Of a stretch of DNA of 27,076 nucleotides, positions 5,601 to 13,243 are shown one piece after another; the first letter of the stretch is position 1, and each line of letters starts with the position of its first letter. Source of the stretch: Candidatus Aenigmatarchaeota archaeon (lineage in GTDB: Archaea > Aenigmatarchaeota > Aenigmatarchaeia > QMZP01). The notes beneath the pieces were generated by a model. The model ran no database searches and was not told the origin of the DNA. It saw only the letters and a program-made list of their open reading frames with translations. The stretch is taken from assembly GCA_020343575.1 (NCBI GenBank), contig CP070801.1, forward strand, positions 211,965 through 239,040, read 5' to 3'. The translations under genes were made by a program, and so were the position numbers.

Positions 5601-8117
5601 TCAACCTGCCTGGGTTTCTATGAATTCCCTCCAGTCCAGATTACCCCAGTCTGATTTTGAAGGATCGATCATGTCCTCACCTGCTGTGAATTGCACTACC
5701 TGGTTGTGTGCATTCCTTATAGACCCGTCGTAGTTCACCTTAAGATCCTGCAAAGCGTTTACAAGCCTCCTCTGCATGTAACCTGATTTTCTGGTTCTCA
5801 GTGATTTATCCATAAGGCCCTCTCTGCCGTTCATGATGTTCCAGAACAGTTCAAACGGTGTAAGTCCGTGCTTGAAACCCTTTGAAACAAACCCGTGGGA
5901 TCGTGGGGAAAGATCGTGTGGTTTTATGTGGGGCAGGGTCCTGTTGAGATAACCCCTCTTTATCCTCTTACCCAGGATGGTTTCCTGGCCAACAACAGCT
6001 GCCATTTGTGTTGTGTTTATCAGGGAACCCTTTGCCCCTGATGATGACATGAAAAAGATATCGTTATTATCAATGTTTTCAGACACTATGTCCCCGACCC
6101 TGCTGACCCCTGACGCCAGAACGTTCATTATCTGCGCTTCTAAAGATTCCTCCTGGGTCATACCAGGCAGAATCGTAAGCTCCCTCTTGTTGTACTGGTT
6201 TATCAGTTTGTGCGATTCCTTAACTGATTTGTCTATCTCCTCTCTTATGATCTTGTATGCACTATCAGGCAGGTCCAGATCAGAGACTCCAAGGGAGAAC
6301 CCCCTCTTCATAAGGAAGGCTGTTCCGAGTCTCCCATAACTGTCTATGAAATCCTTTATGTTCTCGTTATCCACAAGTCTGTGAAGCCTGCCTATTATCT
6401 TTCCGTTTTCCGCACCAACACCTGCCTTGTCAACAACACCCCTCTTCAGAATCCCTTTCTCAATTATGACCCAGCAGTCATAGGGGCAGTCCTGTTTCTT
6501 GCACGTATCACAATTCCTGCACGCGTGCGCTTTGAAATCTATGTTAAGGTTTTTGGGTAGGAAAAAGCTGAATATCTCCTTGCCTGTAAACTTCTCCATG
6601 TCAGGCAGATCGATATCGATTCCTGCATCAGAGAAAAGCTGTGCGGTCTCCTCTCTGTTGAGAACGGTTTTCTTCATGGTCAGAATGTAAATACCCGATA
6701 TCTGGTCAAGGTCCAGTCCTATTATCGGACCTCCGAATTTTGGGGATATTATGTTGTGTTTAACATCCATAAGGAAGGTAGCCTCTGTTCTGGATTCTTG
6801 TGTCTGCAGGGCATGGAGGTTCATCTCGTCTCCATCAAAATCCGCGTTGTAGGGAGGACACACAGAAGGATTCATCCGGAATGTTTTGTGTGGCATGACC
6901 CTGACTCTGTGGGCCATTATGGATATTCTATGAAGGGATGGTTGTCTGTTGAAGAGTACTATGTCACCATCATGGAGCTGCCTCTCCACGATCCAGTCAG
7001 GACCCAGGTTGCTCATCAGTTCCTTTTTGTTTTCTATCGTGACCTTTATCCTCCTCCCGTCTGCCCTGACAACGTAATTGATCTTGTCAAGACCGAACAG
7101 TTCCTTTACATACTTGATGTTGGGCGGCGTCACATATTCAGGGATGGTAAGCTCTTTCGCTACGGTCTCGGGAACACCTACCTCGTTTATCGATATCTTG
7201 GGGTCAGGGGAGATAACAGTCCTTGCAGAGAAGTTCACTCTCTTTCCTAAGAGGTTACCCCTTATCCTTCCCTCCTTTGCCTTGAGCCTTTGAACCAGAC
7301 CCTTTAGGGGTCTGCCTGACCTGTGCCTTGCAAGTGGAACTCCGGTCAGTTCGTTGTCAAAATATGTTGAGATGTGGTATTGAACGAGTTCCCACAGGTC
7401 ATTCAATATAAACTCAGGCGCACCGATATCGATGTTTTCCTTCAGGCTCTGGTTTATCCTGACCACATCGACCAGCTTGTGTGTCAAATCGTCTTCTGAT
7501 CTCTCCCCGCTCTCCAGGGTTATGCTCGGTCTCATGGTTACCGGTGGTATGGGGAACAATGTAACCATGAGCCATTCAGGTCTCCCTCCCCTGAATCCTA
7601 TCTTTCTCAGATCCTTGTCAGGGACCTGTTCGAACCTCCCCCTTATGGTTTCTGAGCTAAGCTCGTTCTTGTCCTCGTAGTAGGTGTAGGGTTTCACAAA
7701 GGTTATCTTCTTCTGTTGTGCTTTGCAGTGGGGACACCTAGACGGAACAGTCTTCTCAGAGGTTTTCTTCTTTGGCTTCTTTTCCTTGCCCTCAGGTGGT
7801 ATGGTTAGAATTCTGCCGCATTTTCTGCAGGTCATCCTAAGTAATTGGTAAATGGTTTTTGTGTAGAGAACATGAACAACGGGTTTTGCAAGCTCCAGGT
7901 ATCCGAAATGTCCCATACACTCCCCTATACCGCCCCCGCATGTTCTGCAGTGGAGTCCGGGATCTATCACACCGAGCCTGGGATCCATGACCCCTCCCTC
8001 AACCGGGTAACCGTCTGCATCGTAAAGATCCGAGCTTACAACCCTTACCCTTGCGAGGGATTTTATTGCCTGTGGTGACATTATCCCGAATGCAATCTCT
8101 GATATTTTTGAAGTCAT
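5601..8117 (-). CDS. rpoA1: DNA-directed RNA polymerase subunit A'
   Basis: The large catalytic subunit, about 838 aa. The clamp zinc site is CRTC...CMGHFGY (C59, C62, C69, H72, counting from the upstream ATG at 8123), followed by a second zinc ribbon with CRKC (99-102) and CPHC (130-133), separated by a Lys-rich insert. The catalytic Mg-binding loop NADFDGDEMN is at 426-435. A four-cysteine patch (CRNCDTC and CPYDC) precedes the funnel region, and the bridge-helix block GREGLMDKSLRTRKSGYMQRRL lies near the end. The ATG at 8117 has a GGAGGT site six bases upstream; the ATG at 8123 would overlap the rpoB1 stop as ATGA but is almost on top of that site. It is the fourth polymerase gene of the operon. 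Confidence 0.97.
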   Translation of the reverse strand: MTSKISEIAFGIMSPQAIKSLARVRVVSSDLYDADGYPVEGGVMDPRLGVIDPGLHCRTCGGGIGECMGHFGYLELAKPVVHVLYTKTIYQLLRMTCRKCGRILTIPPEGKEKKPKKKTSEKTVPSRCPHCKAQQKKITFVKPYTYYEDKNELSSETIRGRFEQVPDKDLRKIGFRGGRPEWLMVTLFPIPPVTMRPSITLESGERSEDDLTHKLVDVVRINQSLKENIDIGAPEFILNDLWELVQYHISTYFDNELTGVPLARHRSGRPLKGLVQRLKAKEGRIRGNLLGKRVNFSARTVISPDPKISINEVGVPETVAKELTIPEYVTPPNIKYVKELFGLDKINYVVRADGRRIKVTIENKKELMSNLGPDWIVERQLHDGDIVLFNRQPSLHRISIMAHRVRVMPHKTFRMNPSVCPPYNADFDGDEMNLHALQTQESRTEATFLMDVKHNIISPKFGGPIIGLDLDQISGIYILTMKKTVLNREETAQLFSDAGIDIDLPDMEKFTGKEIFSFFLPKNLNIDFKAHACRNCDTCKKQDCPYDCWVIIEKGILKRGVVDKAGVGAENGKIIGRLHRLVDNENIKDFIDSYGRLGTAFLMKRGFSLGVSDLDLPDSAYKIIREEIDKSVKESHKLINQYNKRELTILPGMTQEESLEAQIMNVLASGVSRVGDIVSENIDNNDIFFMSSSGAKGSLINTTQMAAVVGQETILGKRIKRGYLNRTLPHIKPHDLSPRSHGFVSKGFKHGLTPFELFWNIMNGREGLMDKSLRTRKSGYMQRRLVNALQDLKVNYDGSIRNAHNQVVQFTAGEDMIDPSKSDWGNLDWREFIETQAG

Positions 8118-8119
8118 AA

Positions 8120-10138
8120 TCATACCTCCTCTGTTCCGAGTTTAGGGTATATTCCCATTGATTTCAACTCATCTAGAGTGAGTTTGAAGGCGTAAGAGGT
8201 CTCAACCCAGACAACCTCTGAATCCTTGCATACACCACAATAGCTCCTGTTCTTTGCTATGTCACGTATGGCGACCAGACCACACTTGGTGCATATCGGA
8301 ACCATGGTCTTGTCAGAATCGAACCTCTCCTTAAGAGCAAGGACTGCTCCATGACCAACCAAACACTGCTGCTCCATCTCCCCAAGCCTTAATCCCCCTC
8401 TCTTTGCTCTACCCTCTGTTGGTTGCTTGGTGAGAAGGGTCACGGGTCCCCTTGACCTTGCATGAATCTTATCAGAAACCATGTGATCAAGCTTCATGTA
8501 ATAGGCCAGTCCTGTGAATATCATAACCTCGTATTGCATACCCTTCTTCCCATCATAGAGAACCTGTTTACCATCTCCCCTCAATCCCATGCTCTTCATA
8601 ACCTTTCTTATCTCATCCTCCCTTATGTGGTTGAATGCCGAGGCATCGATGCTCTTTCCTGACATTGCCCCCATCTTTCCTGCCAAAAGCTCAAGTAACT
8701 GGCCAATGGTCATCCTGGAGGGAATGGCGTGGGGGTTGAAAATCAAATCAGGCACGACACCTTCTACAGTGAAGGGCATGTCCTCGTGGGGAACTAGAAG
8801 GGATATCACCCCTTTCTGACCGTGCCTTGAGGCTAGTTTATCACCGATTTCCAGAATCCTCTGATCCCTTATCTTTACTTTTATGAGCTGGTCAGAATCC
8901 ACTGTTTCGGATATCAGAACATCATCTACGATTCCCTCCTCCCCGTATCGAACAGTGACAGATGTTTCCCTTCTGTTCTCTATGTCAGCTGCAAAATCCT
9001 CAGCAGAAAGGAATCTTAGGGGAGAGATCTTTCCTATCAAAACAGAATCAGACACAACCCTTGTTTCCGGATTTATTATCCCATCATCCCCAATATCCAC
9101 ATACGCTTCTTCACCAAGGTATCCCTTTACCCCAGGTTCAGGAACCCGAATCTCATCCTCCTGGCCTCCCCAGTACTTCTTCTTTATGGTCTCATAGGTT
9201 CTGAAATAGACTGACCTGAACAATCCCCTTTCAATGGAGGATTTGTTTATAACAATAGCGTCATTCAGGTTGTAACCGTCATGGCACATTATCGCGACCA
9301 CGATGTTTTGTCCCTCTGGGTATTCATCAAGGATGTCGCTTATGTTAGTCCTCACGAGAGGTGCCTGTGGATATGAAAGGATGTTGAACTTGGTATCCGC
9401 CCTCATAGGGAAATTGCTGGCCATCAGACCTATTGCCTGACCAACCATTTTCGCTCCATAGTTTATCCTGTCACCCCTGTTATATTCAGGGTAGGGGATA
9501 AGGGCAGCTGAAGTCCCTAGTATCGTTATGGGGTCTATCTCCAGATGGGTATGCTCCCTGGTTAAATCCTCTGGTTTCAGTGCGATGTACGTATCCTCCT
9601 CTTCCTCTGCATCCAGATATTCGACAATACCATGCTGTATAAGGTATGACCAGTTTATTTCACCCTTGTTGAGCTTTTTCAGTATCTTATCCGTGAGTTT
9701 TGGTTTTCCGTTATCCACTATTATAAGGGGTCTCCTTGTCCTGCCATGGGTCGTGTTCACTCTGACTTCGTTAAAATCAGGGTAGTACACGATATTCATC
9801 TGATGGGATATAAGTCCCATTCTTCTCTTCTTTCTCAGGTTCTCGACAAAATCCGCCGGGTTCTTTATTTCACAGGCAACCCTTCCATTGAAGTACACAT
9901 CAGTCTTTCCGCTAATCCGTCTCTCAACTACCCTAATTTCAGGTCTTCTGGCTTCATGTTTTATGGGTTTGGGTTTTCTGGCCCCAGGCTTCCTTCTAAC
10001 TCTTCTCACTACTTTTGGTTTCTTTATTGGTTTTCTTGTTGGCCTTTTTGTCAGCCTTTTTGGCCTTTTCGTTAGTTTTTTCACTGGCCTTTTCTTCACC
10101 TTCTTCACTGGCTTCTTTAACGTCTTTTTCTTTTTCAT
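8120..10138 (-). CDS. rpoB1: DNA-directed RNA polymerase subunit B' with a basic N-terminal extension
   Basis: The C-terminal half of the split B (beta/Rpb2) subunit, 672 aa. Conserved blocks are MCHDGYNLNDAIVINKSSIERG, GDKLASRHGQKG, HAIPSRMTIGQLLE, and the C-terminal clamp zinc ribbon CTKC (616-619) with CGVC (634-637). Homologues begin near the segment DVYFNGRVACEIKNP (about residue 79 here). The preceding 70 or so residues are an additional low-complexity stretch made of KKP, KRP and RKP units, strongly positively charged. The first frame codon is ATG at 10138, two bases after the rpoB2 stop, and no internal start fits the family better, so the extension appears translated. The stop overlaps the next gene by a few bases. 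Confidence 0.96.
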   Translation of the reverse strand: MKKKKTLKKPVKKVKKRPVKKLTKRPKRLTKRPTRKPIKKPKVVRRVRRKPGARKPKPIKHEARRPEIRVVERRISGKTDVYFNGRVACEIKNPADFVENLRKKRRMGLISHQMNIVYYPDFNEVRVNTTHGRTRRPLIIVDNGKPKLTDKILKKLNKGEINWSYLIQHGIVEYLDAEEEEDTYIALKPEDLTREHTHLEIDPITILGTSAALIPYPEYNRGDRINYGAKMVGQAIGLMASNFPMRADTKFNILSYPQAPLVRTNISDILDEYPEGQNIVVAIMCHDGYNLNDAIVINKSSIERGLFRSVYFRTYETIKKKYWGGQEDEIRVPEPGVKGYLGEEAYVDIGDDGIINPETRVVSDSVLIGKISPLRFLSAEDFAADIENRRETSVTVRYGEEGIVDDVLISETVDSDQLIKVKIRDQRILEIGDKLASRHGQKGVISLLVPHEDMPFTVEGVVPDLIFNPHAIPSRMTIGQLLELLAGKMGAMSGKSIDASAFNHIREDEIRKVMKSMGLRGDGKQVLYDGKKGMQYEVMIFTGLAYYMKLDHMVSDKIHARSRGPVTLLTKQPTEGRAKRGGLRLGEMEQQCLVGHGAVLALKERFDSDKTMVPICTKCGLVAIRDIAKNRSYCGVCKDSEVVWVETSYAFKLTLDELKSMGIYPKLGTEEV

Positions 10139-10142
10139 ACCA

Positions 10143-11597
10143 TCACTCAGATGTTATGGTTTTATTTATCCTATCGTCCTCCTTTTCCGGCAGTCCCGGG
10201 GTTATCTCTGACATCATGGCCAGGTGCTTCCTTAGTCCTATGCTTGAACCCTCTGGAGTTTCAGCAGGGTCCAGTCTTCCCCACTCTGTTGGATGGATCT
10301 GTCTGGCCTTGAAGTGTTCTTGTGTAGAAGTAAGAGGAGATATAATGGATCTGAGATGAGAAATAGTCTTTACGTAAGAGCTTCTATCGAGCCTCTGGGA
10401 AACGCCTGTTCTCCCACCAATCCAGTTCCCTGTTGCGAGGGATGAAAGTATCTGTTTTGTAACAGCGTTTGCCTCTATTATCCCCTGCATTGAGGGCTTC
10501 TTTCCCCTCTTTACAAGCTTCTGGTAATTATAATTCATCTTTGCAAGCAGACCCCATCTGCCAAGCATAATTGACCTGAAGAGCTGGCCCATAAGTTCGC
10601 CTGACATCAGAAGACGTTTGTTGGAATAGTGATCGATATCATCCTGGGGGATCATGTCCAGGGCAAGCATCACTGCCTTCTTAATGATCTTTGAGATAAC
10701 CTCTGCCTTTTCTATCCTGTTTTCTGTTTCCTGGCCTATGTGCGGGAGCAGGTATCTGTCAAGAATCTGATTAACCCTCTCTGTCCTGTAGTCCTCAGAG
10801 ACCCTGAGCTTTCTCCCTACGGTATCTATCGCCTCATCAGAATTAGTAACCTCGCACTGGTATAGATTAATATAGAGTTCATTCAGAATCCTTGGGTCAT
10901 CAGAAATAGAAAGGCATATGTCCTTGTCGGTTTCAAGGCCAAGGGCCTTGAGAAGAACGATTATGGATAACTTCCTTATATTTGCAAAGGATATGGTTAT
11001 CTCGCCATCAGGTTTCCTCTCTATCATATGCCTCTGCTTGAATCCAGAGCGTTCAGAGTTTATCCTGACTGATACGAAGTCACCTTCCTTTTCAAATATG
11101 GGCTTATTCGGGGTTATCTCCTCTATCAGAACCAGAACCCTTTCTGTTCCGTTAACAATGAAGTATCCGCCCGGGTCCTTCGGGTCTTCCCCGTTATGTA
11201 TCAGTTCCTTGTCAGTTAAACCATGGGTAGAACAGAGTTTTGACTTGACCATTATCGGGAGATCTCCTATGTGAACCCTCTCAGGTTTCTCCTGAATCCC
11301 GTTGATTATTGGTGTGATGTCAACAAAAACAGGTGCAGAATACGTAAGATTCCGAACCCTTGCCTCGTTTGGGTATATCTGCCTTGTCGATCCGTCAGCT
11401 TCCTTAACAACCGGTTTTCCGATCTGAACCTTCCCGAACTTAACTTTCATATCCCCAAGATCGGGGTTCATCTTAACTGTCTCTATCTCATTTATTATGT
11501 TCTGAATTCCCTCTTCCACGAAGTGGTTAAAGGATTCTATCTGGAAATCGACCCATCCCCTTTCCTTCTCTATGCTCCTGTACAGAGGCATGAACAT
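10143..11597 (-). CDS. rpoB2: DNA-directed RNA polymerase subunit B''
   Basis: The N-terminal half of the split B subunit (484 aa), carrying the protrusion, lobe and fork regions. Landmarks are the N-terminal WVDFQIESFNHFVEEGIQ, GYFIVNGTERVLVLIEE, the fork segment SLATGNWIGGRTGVSQ and the terminal block HPTEWGRLDPAETPEGSSIGL. A split B gene is characteristic of methanogens, haloarchaea, Archaeoglobales and several related lineages. The ATG at 11597 is preferred over the GTG at 11606 because GGTGA lies five bases before it. The upstream AbrB gene ends at 11607, so the genes are essentially contiguous and probably cotranscribed. Confidence 0.97.
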   Translation of the reverse strand: MFMPLYRSIEKERGWVDFQIESFNHFVEEGIQNIINEIETVKMNPDLGDMKVKFGKVQIGKPVVKEADGSTRQIYPNEARVRNLTYSAPVFVDITPIINGIQEKPERVHIGDLPIMVKSKLCSTHGLTDKELIHNGEDPKDPGGYFIVNGTERVLVLIEEITPNKPIFEKEGDFVSVRINSERSGFKQRHMIERKPDGEITISFANIRKLSIIVLLKALGLETDKDICLSISDDPRILNELYINLYQCEVTNSDEAIDTVGRKLRVSEDYRTERVNQILDRYLLPHIGQETENRIEKAEVISKIIKKAVMLALDMIPQDDIDHYSNKRLLMSGELMGQLFRSIMLGRWGLLAKMNYNYQKLVKRGKKPSMQGIIEANAVTKQILSSLATGNWIGGRTGVSQRLDRSSYVKTISHLRSIISPLTSTQEHFKARQIHPTEWGRLDPAETPEGSSIGLRKHLAMMSEITPGLPEKEDDRINKTITSE

Positions 11598-11606
11598 TCG
11601 AATCAC

Positions 11607-11786
11607 CTACAATTCCAACTCCTTATCAAACTCCATTTTCCTTATTATCACATTTCCATTGACCGTTATCACGAACTGGATCATGTCACCTTTCTTTATC
11701 CCTAACTTCTTCCTTATATCCTTTGGGATAGTTATCTGCCCTTGCTTCGTGATCACTGAGGTCCCAACTACAGACGCCTTAACCAT
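11607..11786 (-). CDS. AbrB/SpoVT-domain protein (59 aa)
   Basis: A short frame encodes a complete swapped-hairpin AbrB domain: VITKQGQITIPKDIRKKLGI followed by KKGDMIQFVI and a final beta strand. Such domains dimerise to form DNA-binding transition-state regulators or antitoxins. The ATG at 11786 is preceded by an AT-rich tract with TATA-like TTAATAAATA about 20-30 bases away, and no strong ribosome binding site. Its TAG stop lies directly before the rpoB2 GTG/ATG, so it appears to be part of the polymerase transcription unit. No toxin gene accompanies it, which argues for a regulatory role. Its DNA target is unknown; the promoter palindromes upstream of rpoH are obvious candidates. Confidence 0.85.
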   Translation of the reverse strand: MVKASVVGTSVITKQGQITIPKDIRKKLGIKKGDMIQFVITVNGNVIIRKMEFDKELEL

Positions 11787-11870
11787 ATTAATATATTATT
11801 TCTAAGTATTTATTAATTTTACTCCTTCGCCCTCTACATACCTATGGATATACCAAAGAAAAGGCAGATT

Positions 11871-12107
11871 CTAAACCACAATTCTGTAATAGAATGTCTG
11901 GCCTGCTGTGGGAGACTTCCTTGTTATCCTTATAACGTCCCCTGGTTTCGCGTTAAGATTCCTTATAGCAGGATCGTCTGAAAATATCTTAGGAAGCCCT
12001 TTTTCAGTAATACCGAGTTTTTTCAAGAGAACTTCCTTTTCCTTTTTCGTCATGAGTTCATGCTTAGGAACCATTTCATGATCCAGGATATCGATTGCCT
12101 TAGCCAC
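11871..12107 (-). CDS. rpoH: DNA-directed RNA polymerase subunit H (Rpb5 C-terminal-like)
   Basis: RpoH corresponds to the C-terminal domain of eukaryotic Rpb5 and sits in the lower jaw of the enzyme. Motifs: ILDHEMVPKHELM near the N-terminus, LPKIFSDDPAIRNLNAKPGDVIRI, and the terminal RKSPTAGQTFYYRIVV. The GTG at 12107 gives 78 aa, the usual family length. An in-frame TTG at 12146 would add 13 residues but lies inside a perfect inverted repeat that covers the predicted transcription start, so I prefer the shorter protein. About 85 bases separate it from the small AbrB gene that precedes rpoB2; in most archaea rpoH is directly followed by rpoB. Confidence 0.93.
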   Translation of the reverse strand: MAKAIDILDHEMVPKHELMTKKEKEVLLKKLGITEKGLPKIFSDDPAIRNLNAKPGDVIRITRKSPTAGQTFYYRIVV

Positions 12108-12135
12108 TTCGCTGCCCCTTCTTTTTGTATATGTT

Positions 12136-12159
12136 GTAGGTATCAAATATAATACCTAC
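12136..12159. promoter_or_regulatory. Inverted repeat over the predicted rpoH transcription start (candidate operator)
   Basis: GTAGGTAT, eight spacer bases, ATACCTAC: a perfect 8-bp inverted repeat. It lies about 25-30 bases downstream of the rpoH TATA box, where transcription should begin, and ends about 29 bases before the preferred GTG start. A repressor bound here would block initiation. As RNA it could also form a hairpin at the very 5' end. Confidence 0.55.
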
Positions 12160-12167
12160 TATTTAGG

Positions 12168-12194
12168 TCGCGATCGTATTTATACTTATCGCGA
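12168..12194. promoter_or_regulatory. rpoH TATA box enclosed by a perfect TCGCGAT inverted repeat
   Basis: TCGCGAT, 13 spacer bases, ATCGCGA. The spacer contains the TATA box (on the minus strand GTATAAATAC, 12176-12185). A GC-rich 7-bp palindrome on both sides of a TATA box in AT-rich intergenic DNA is unlikely by chance and looks like a binding site for a dimeric regulator that competes with, or helps, TBP/TFB. Confidence 0.6.
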
Positions 12195-12216
12195 TGAACA
12201 TGGTTTTTGCTTTGCG

Positions 12217-12612
12217 TTATACCTTAAACATCTCCACGGACTTTATGGTGTTAGTTGATATTAGCTTTTGCTTTATATTTTCAAACCCGTCATTGCATTG
12301 GGATATGTCAACCACAAGGTCCCATTCCGTGAGACTCTTTGACAAGGATCTGCTCTCACTCGCTATGATGTTTATGTTGTTCATATCCAGGATATTTGCG
12401 ATGCTTGCAAGGGAATCAGGCAGATCAGTTAAGACGAACCTTATCTTTGCGGATTTTCCCTTTACCAGCGGGAGCATCCTCAGCTCGTCCTTCTCATGGT
12501 CGGGAATCAGGATTAACTCGGTTCCGTTCTTCACCTTGAATCGTTTTCTAACATGGGCAGGAATCAAAATCCTTCCCTTGGAATCAAGCCTCGCAACGTT
12601 TGTCTTCCTCAT
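12217..12612 (-). CDS. AbrB-ACT fusion regulator
   Basis: A 131-aa protein with two domains. Residues 1-48 form an AbrB/SpoVT swapped hairpin (ARLDSKGRILIPAHVRKRF, then LILIPDHEKDELRMLPL). Residues 55-130 form an ACT domain: KIRFVLTDLPDSLASIANIL, the beta strand INIIASESRSL, then WDLVVDIS and a final helix and strand. ACT domains usually bind amino acids, so this may be an amino-acid-responsive transcription factor. It lies immediately upstream of rpoH in the same direction; the intergenic space holds the rpoH promoter and its palindromes. Its ATG at 12612 has a TATA-like element (ACTTTATAAACAAG, about 12641-12654) upstream. The domain combination is my reading; ligand and target are inferred. 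Confidence 0.82.
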   Translation of the reverse strand: MRKTNVARLDSKGRILIPAHVRKRFKVKNGTELILIPDHEKDELRMLPLVKGKSAKIRFVLTDLPDSLASIANILDMNNINIIASESRSLSKSLTEWDLVVDISQCNDGFENIKQKLISTNTIKSVEMFKV

Positions 12613-12659
12613 TTTCCCACATCTTACACATTTAGTTTCCTTGTTTATAAAGTTTACTC

Positions 12660-12678
12660 GTAATTATGGGTTAATTAC
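12660..12678. promoter_or_regulatory. AT-rich 7-bp inverted repeat upstream of the AbrB-ACT gene
   Basis: GTAATTA, five spacer bases, TAATTAC. It lies just upstream of the TATA-like box of the AbrB-ACT gene and overlaps the stop codon of the preceding minus-strand gene. It could be an operator or a termination hairpin; the AT-rich arms make chance occurrence more plausible than for the rpoH repeats. Confidence 0.3.
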
Positions 12679-13160
12679 AGCATTGTTTTAATCTTTTTCC
12701 ATGGTTTTTTCTTCGCTCTCAATAATTCTATGTTTTCGTAAAACGGCCCCGCCGGTATGGGCTCCTTGCCCGGTTCAAACTCACCAGGAAGTTCCCCCTC
12801 ATAAAGCACTTTAATCAAAATATCAAGATTCCAACAATGTTCATCTTCATTATATCTTAGTGGGGTACGGGCATCTTCTTTCCATCCCACCACATTGATG
12901 CCTGGGATTTTTTCCTTCAGTGAATCTTTTATAAGTGTGTCTGGGTCTTCCTCCCATTTTAATTTGGAATCCTTATCCATGGATAACAACTCGCCTATAT
13001 CTGCAAGAGCAATTAGCATTGGGATACCAGGCATTTTATAATCTCCATCCACAGATCCGAAAATATACAATTCATCATTCTTTTTAAATTCTAGTATTGG
13101 TAAAATTCTGCAGTATATCTTTTCCTTTTCTTTATTAGTAGGACCAGATTCTGAATACAT
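12675..13160 (-). CDS. Hypothetical protein, possibly a degenerate Nudix-fold protein (161 aa)
   Basis: I do not recognise this protein. The ATG at 13160 is preferred over the frame's first start at 13229 because a TATA-like ATTTATAAA stands about 25 bases before it, which implies leaderless transcription. The N-terminal half alternates beta strands (RILPILEFKK, ELYIFGSV) and reaches a YKMPGIP segment; later come SLKEKIPGINVVGW and WNLDILIKVLYEGELPG. The order of strands, a PG turn, a helix and then VVGW loosely resembles a Nudix hydrolase, but the diagnostic REuxEExGu box is missing, so catalysis is unlikely. No signal peptide or membrane segment. It is divergent from the unknown gene at 13244, with which it shares a short AT-rich promoter region. 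Confidence 0.7.
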   Translation of the reverse strand: MYSESGPTNKEKEKIYCRILPILEFKKNDELYIFGSVDGDYKMPGIPMLIALADIGELLSMDKDSKLKWEEDPDTLIKDSLKEKIPGINVVGWKEDARTPLRYNEDEHCWNLDILIKVLYEGELPGEFEPGKEPIPAGPFYENIELLRAKKKPWKKIKTML

Positions 13161-13243
13161 AAGTTTATAAATATAAGAAAGATTTATAAAATTAACTCGT
13201 ATAATATAGTAAATAATCCTATAAACCAATTTTATGTGATTGT
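13161..13243. promoter_or_regulatory. Divergent promoter region between two hypothetical genes
   Basis: An 83-base, very AT-rich gap. On the minus strand TTTATAAAT (13182-13190) serves the 161-aa gene. On the plus strand TATAATAT (13199-13206) and a GTGAT site before the ATG at 13244 serve the 266-aa gene. The two TATA boxes are under 20 bases apart, so the genes may be controlled together. Confidence 0.45.

Noticed and set aside
6756..7250. 164-codon plus-strand frame inside rpoA1
   Set aside because: Antisense shadow of a conserved polymerase gene with no recognisable domain or promoter.
11607..11786. Antitoxin of a MazEF- or VapBC-type pair
   Set aside because: No toxin-like gene is adjacent; the neighbours on both sides are RNA polymerase genes.
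12108..12146. Upstream TTG start for RpoH
   Set aside because: It lies inside the inverted repeat over the predicted transcription start, and the resulting protein would exceed the usual family length; the GTG at 12107 gives the normal 78 aa. Not fully excluded.
12675..13160. Active Nudix hydrolase
   Set aside because: Fold-level resemblance only; the GX5EX7REUXEEXGU catalytic signature is absent.
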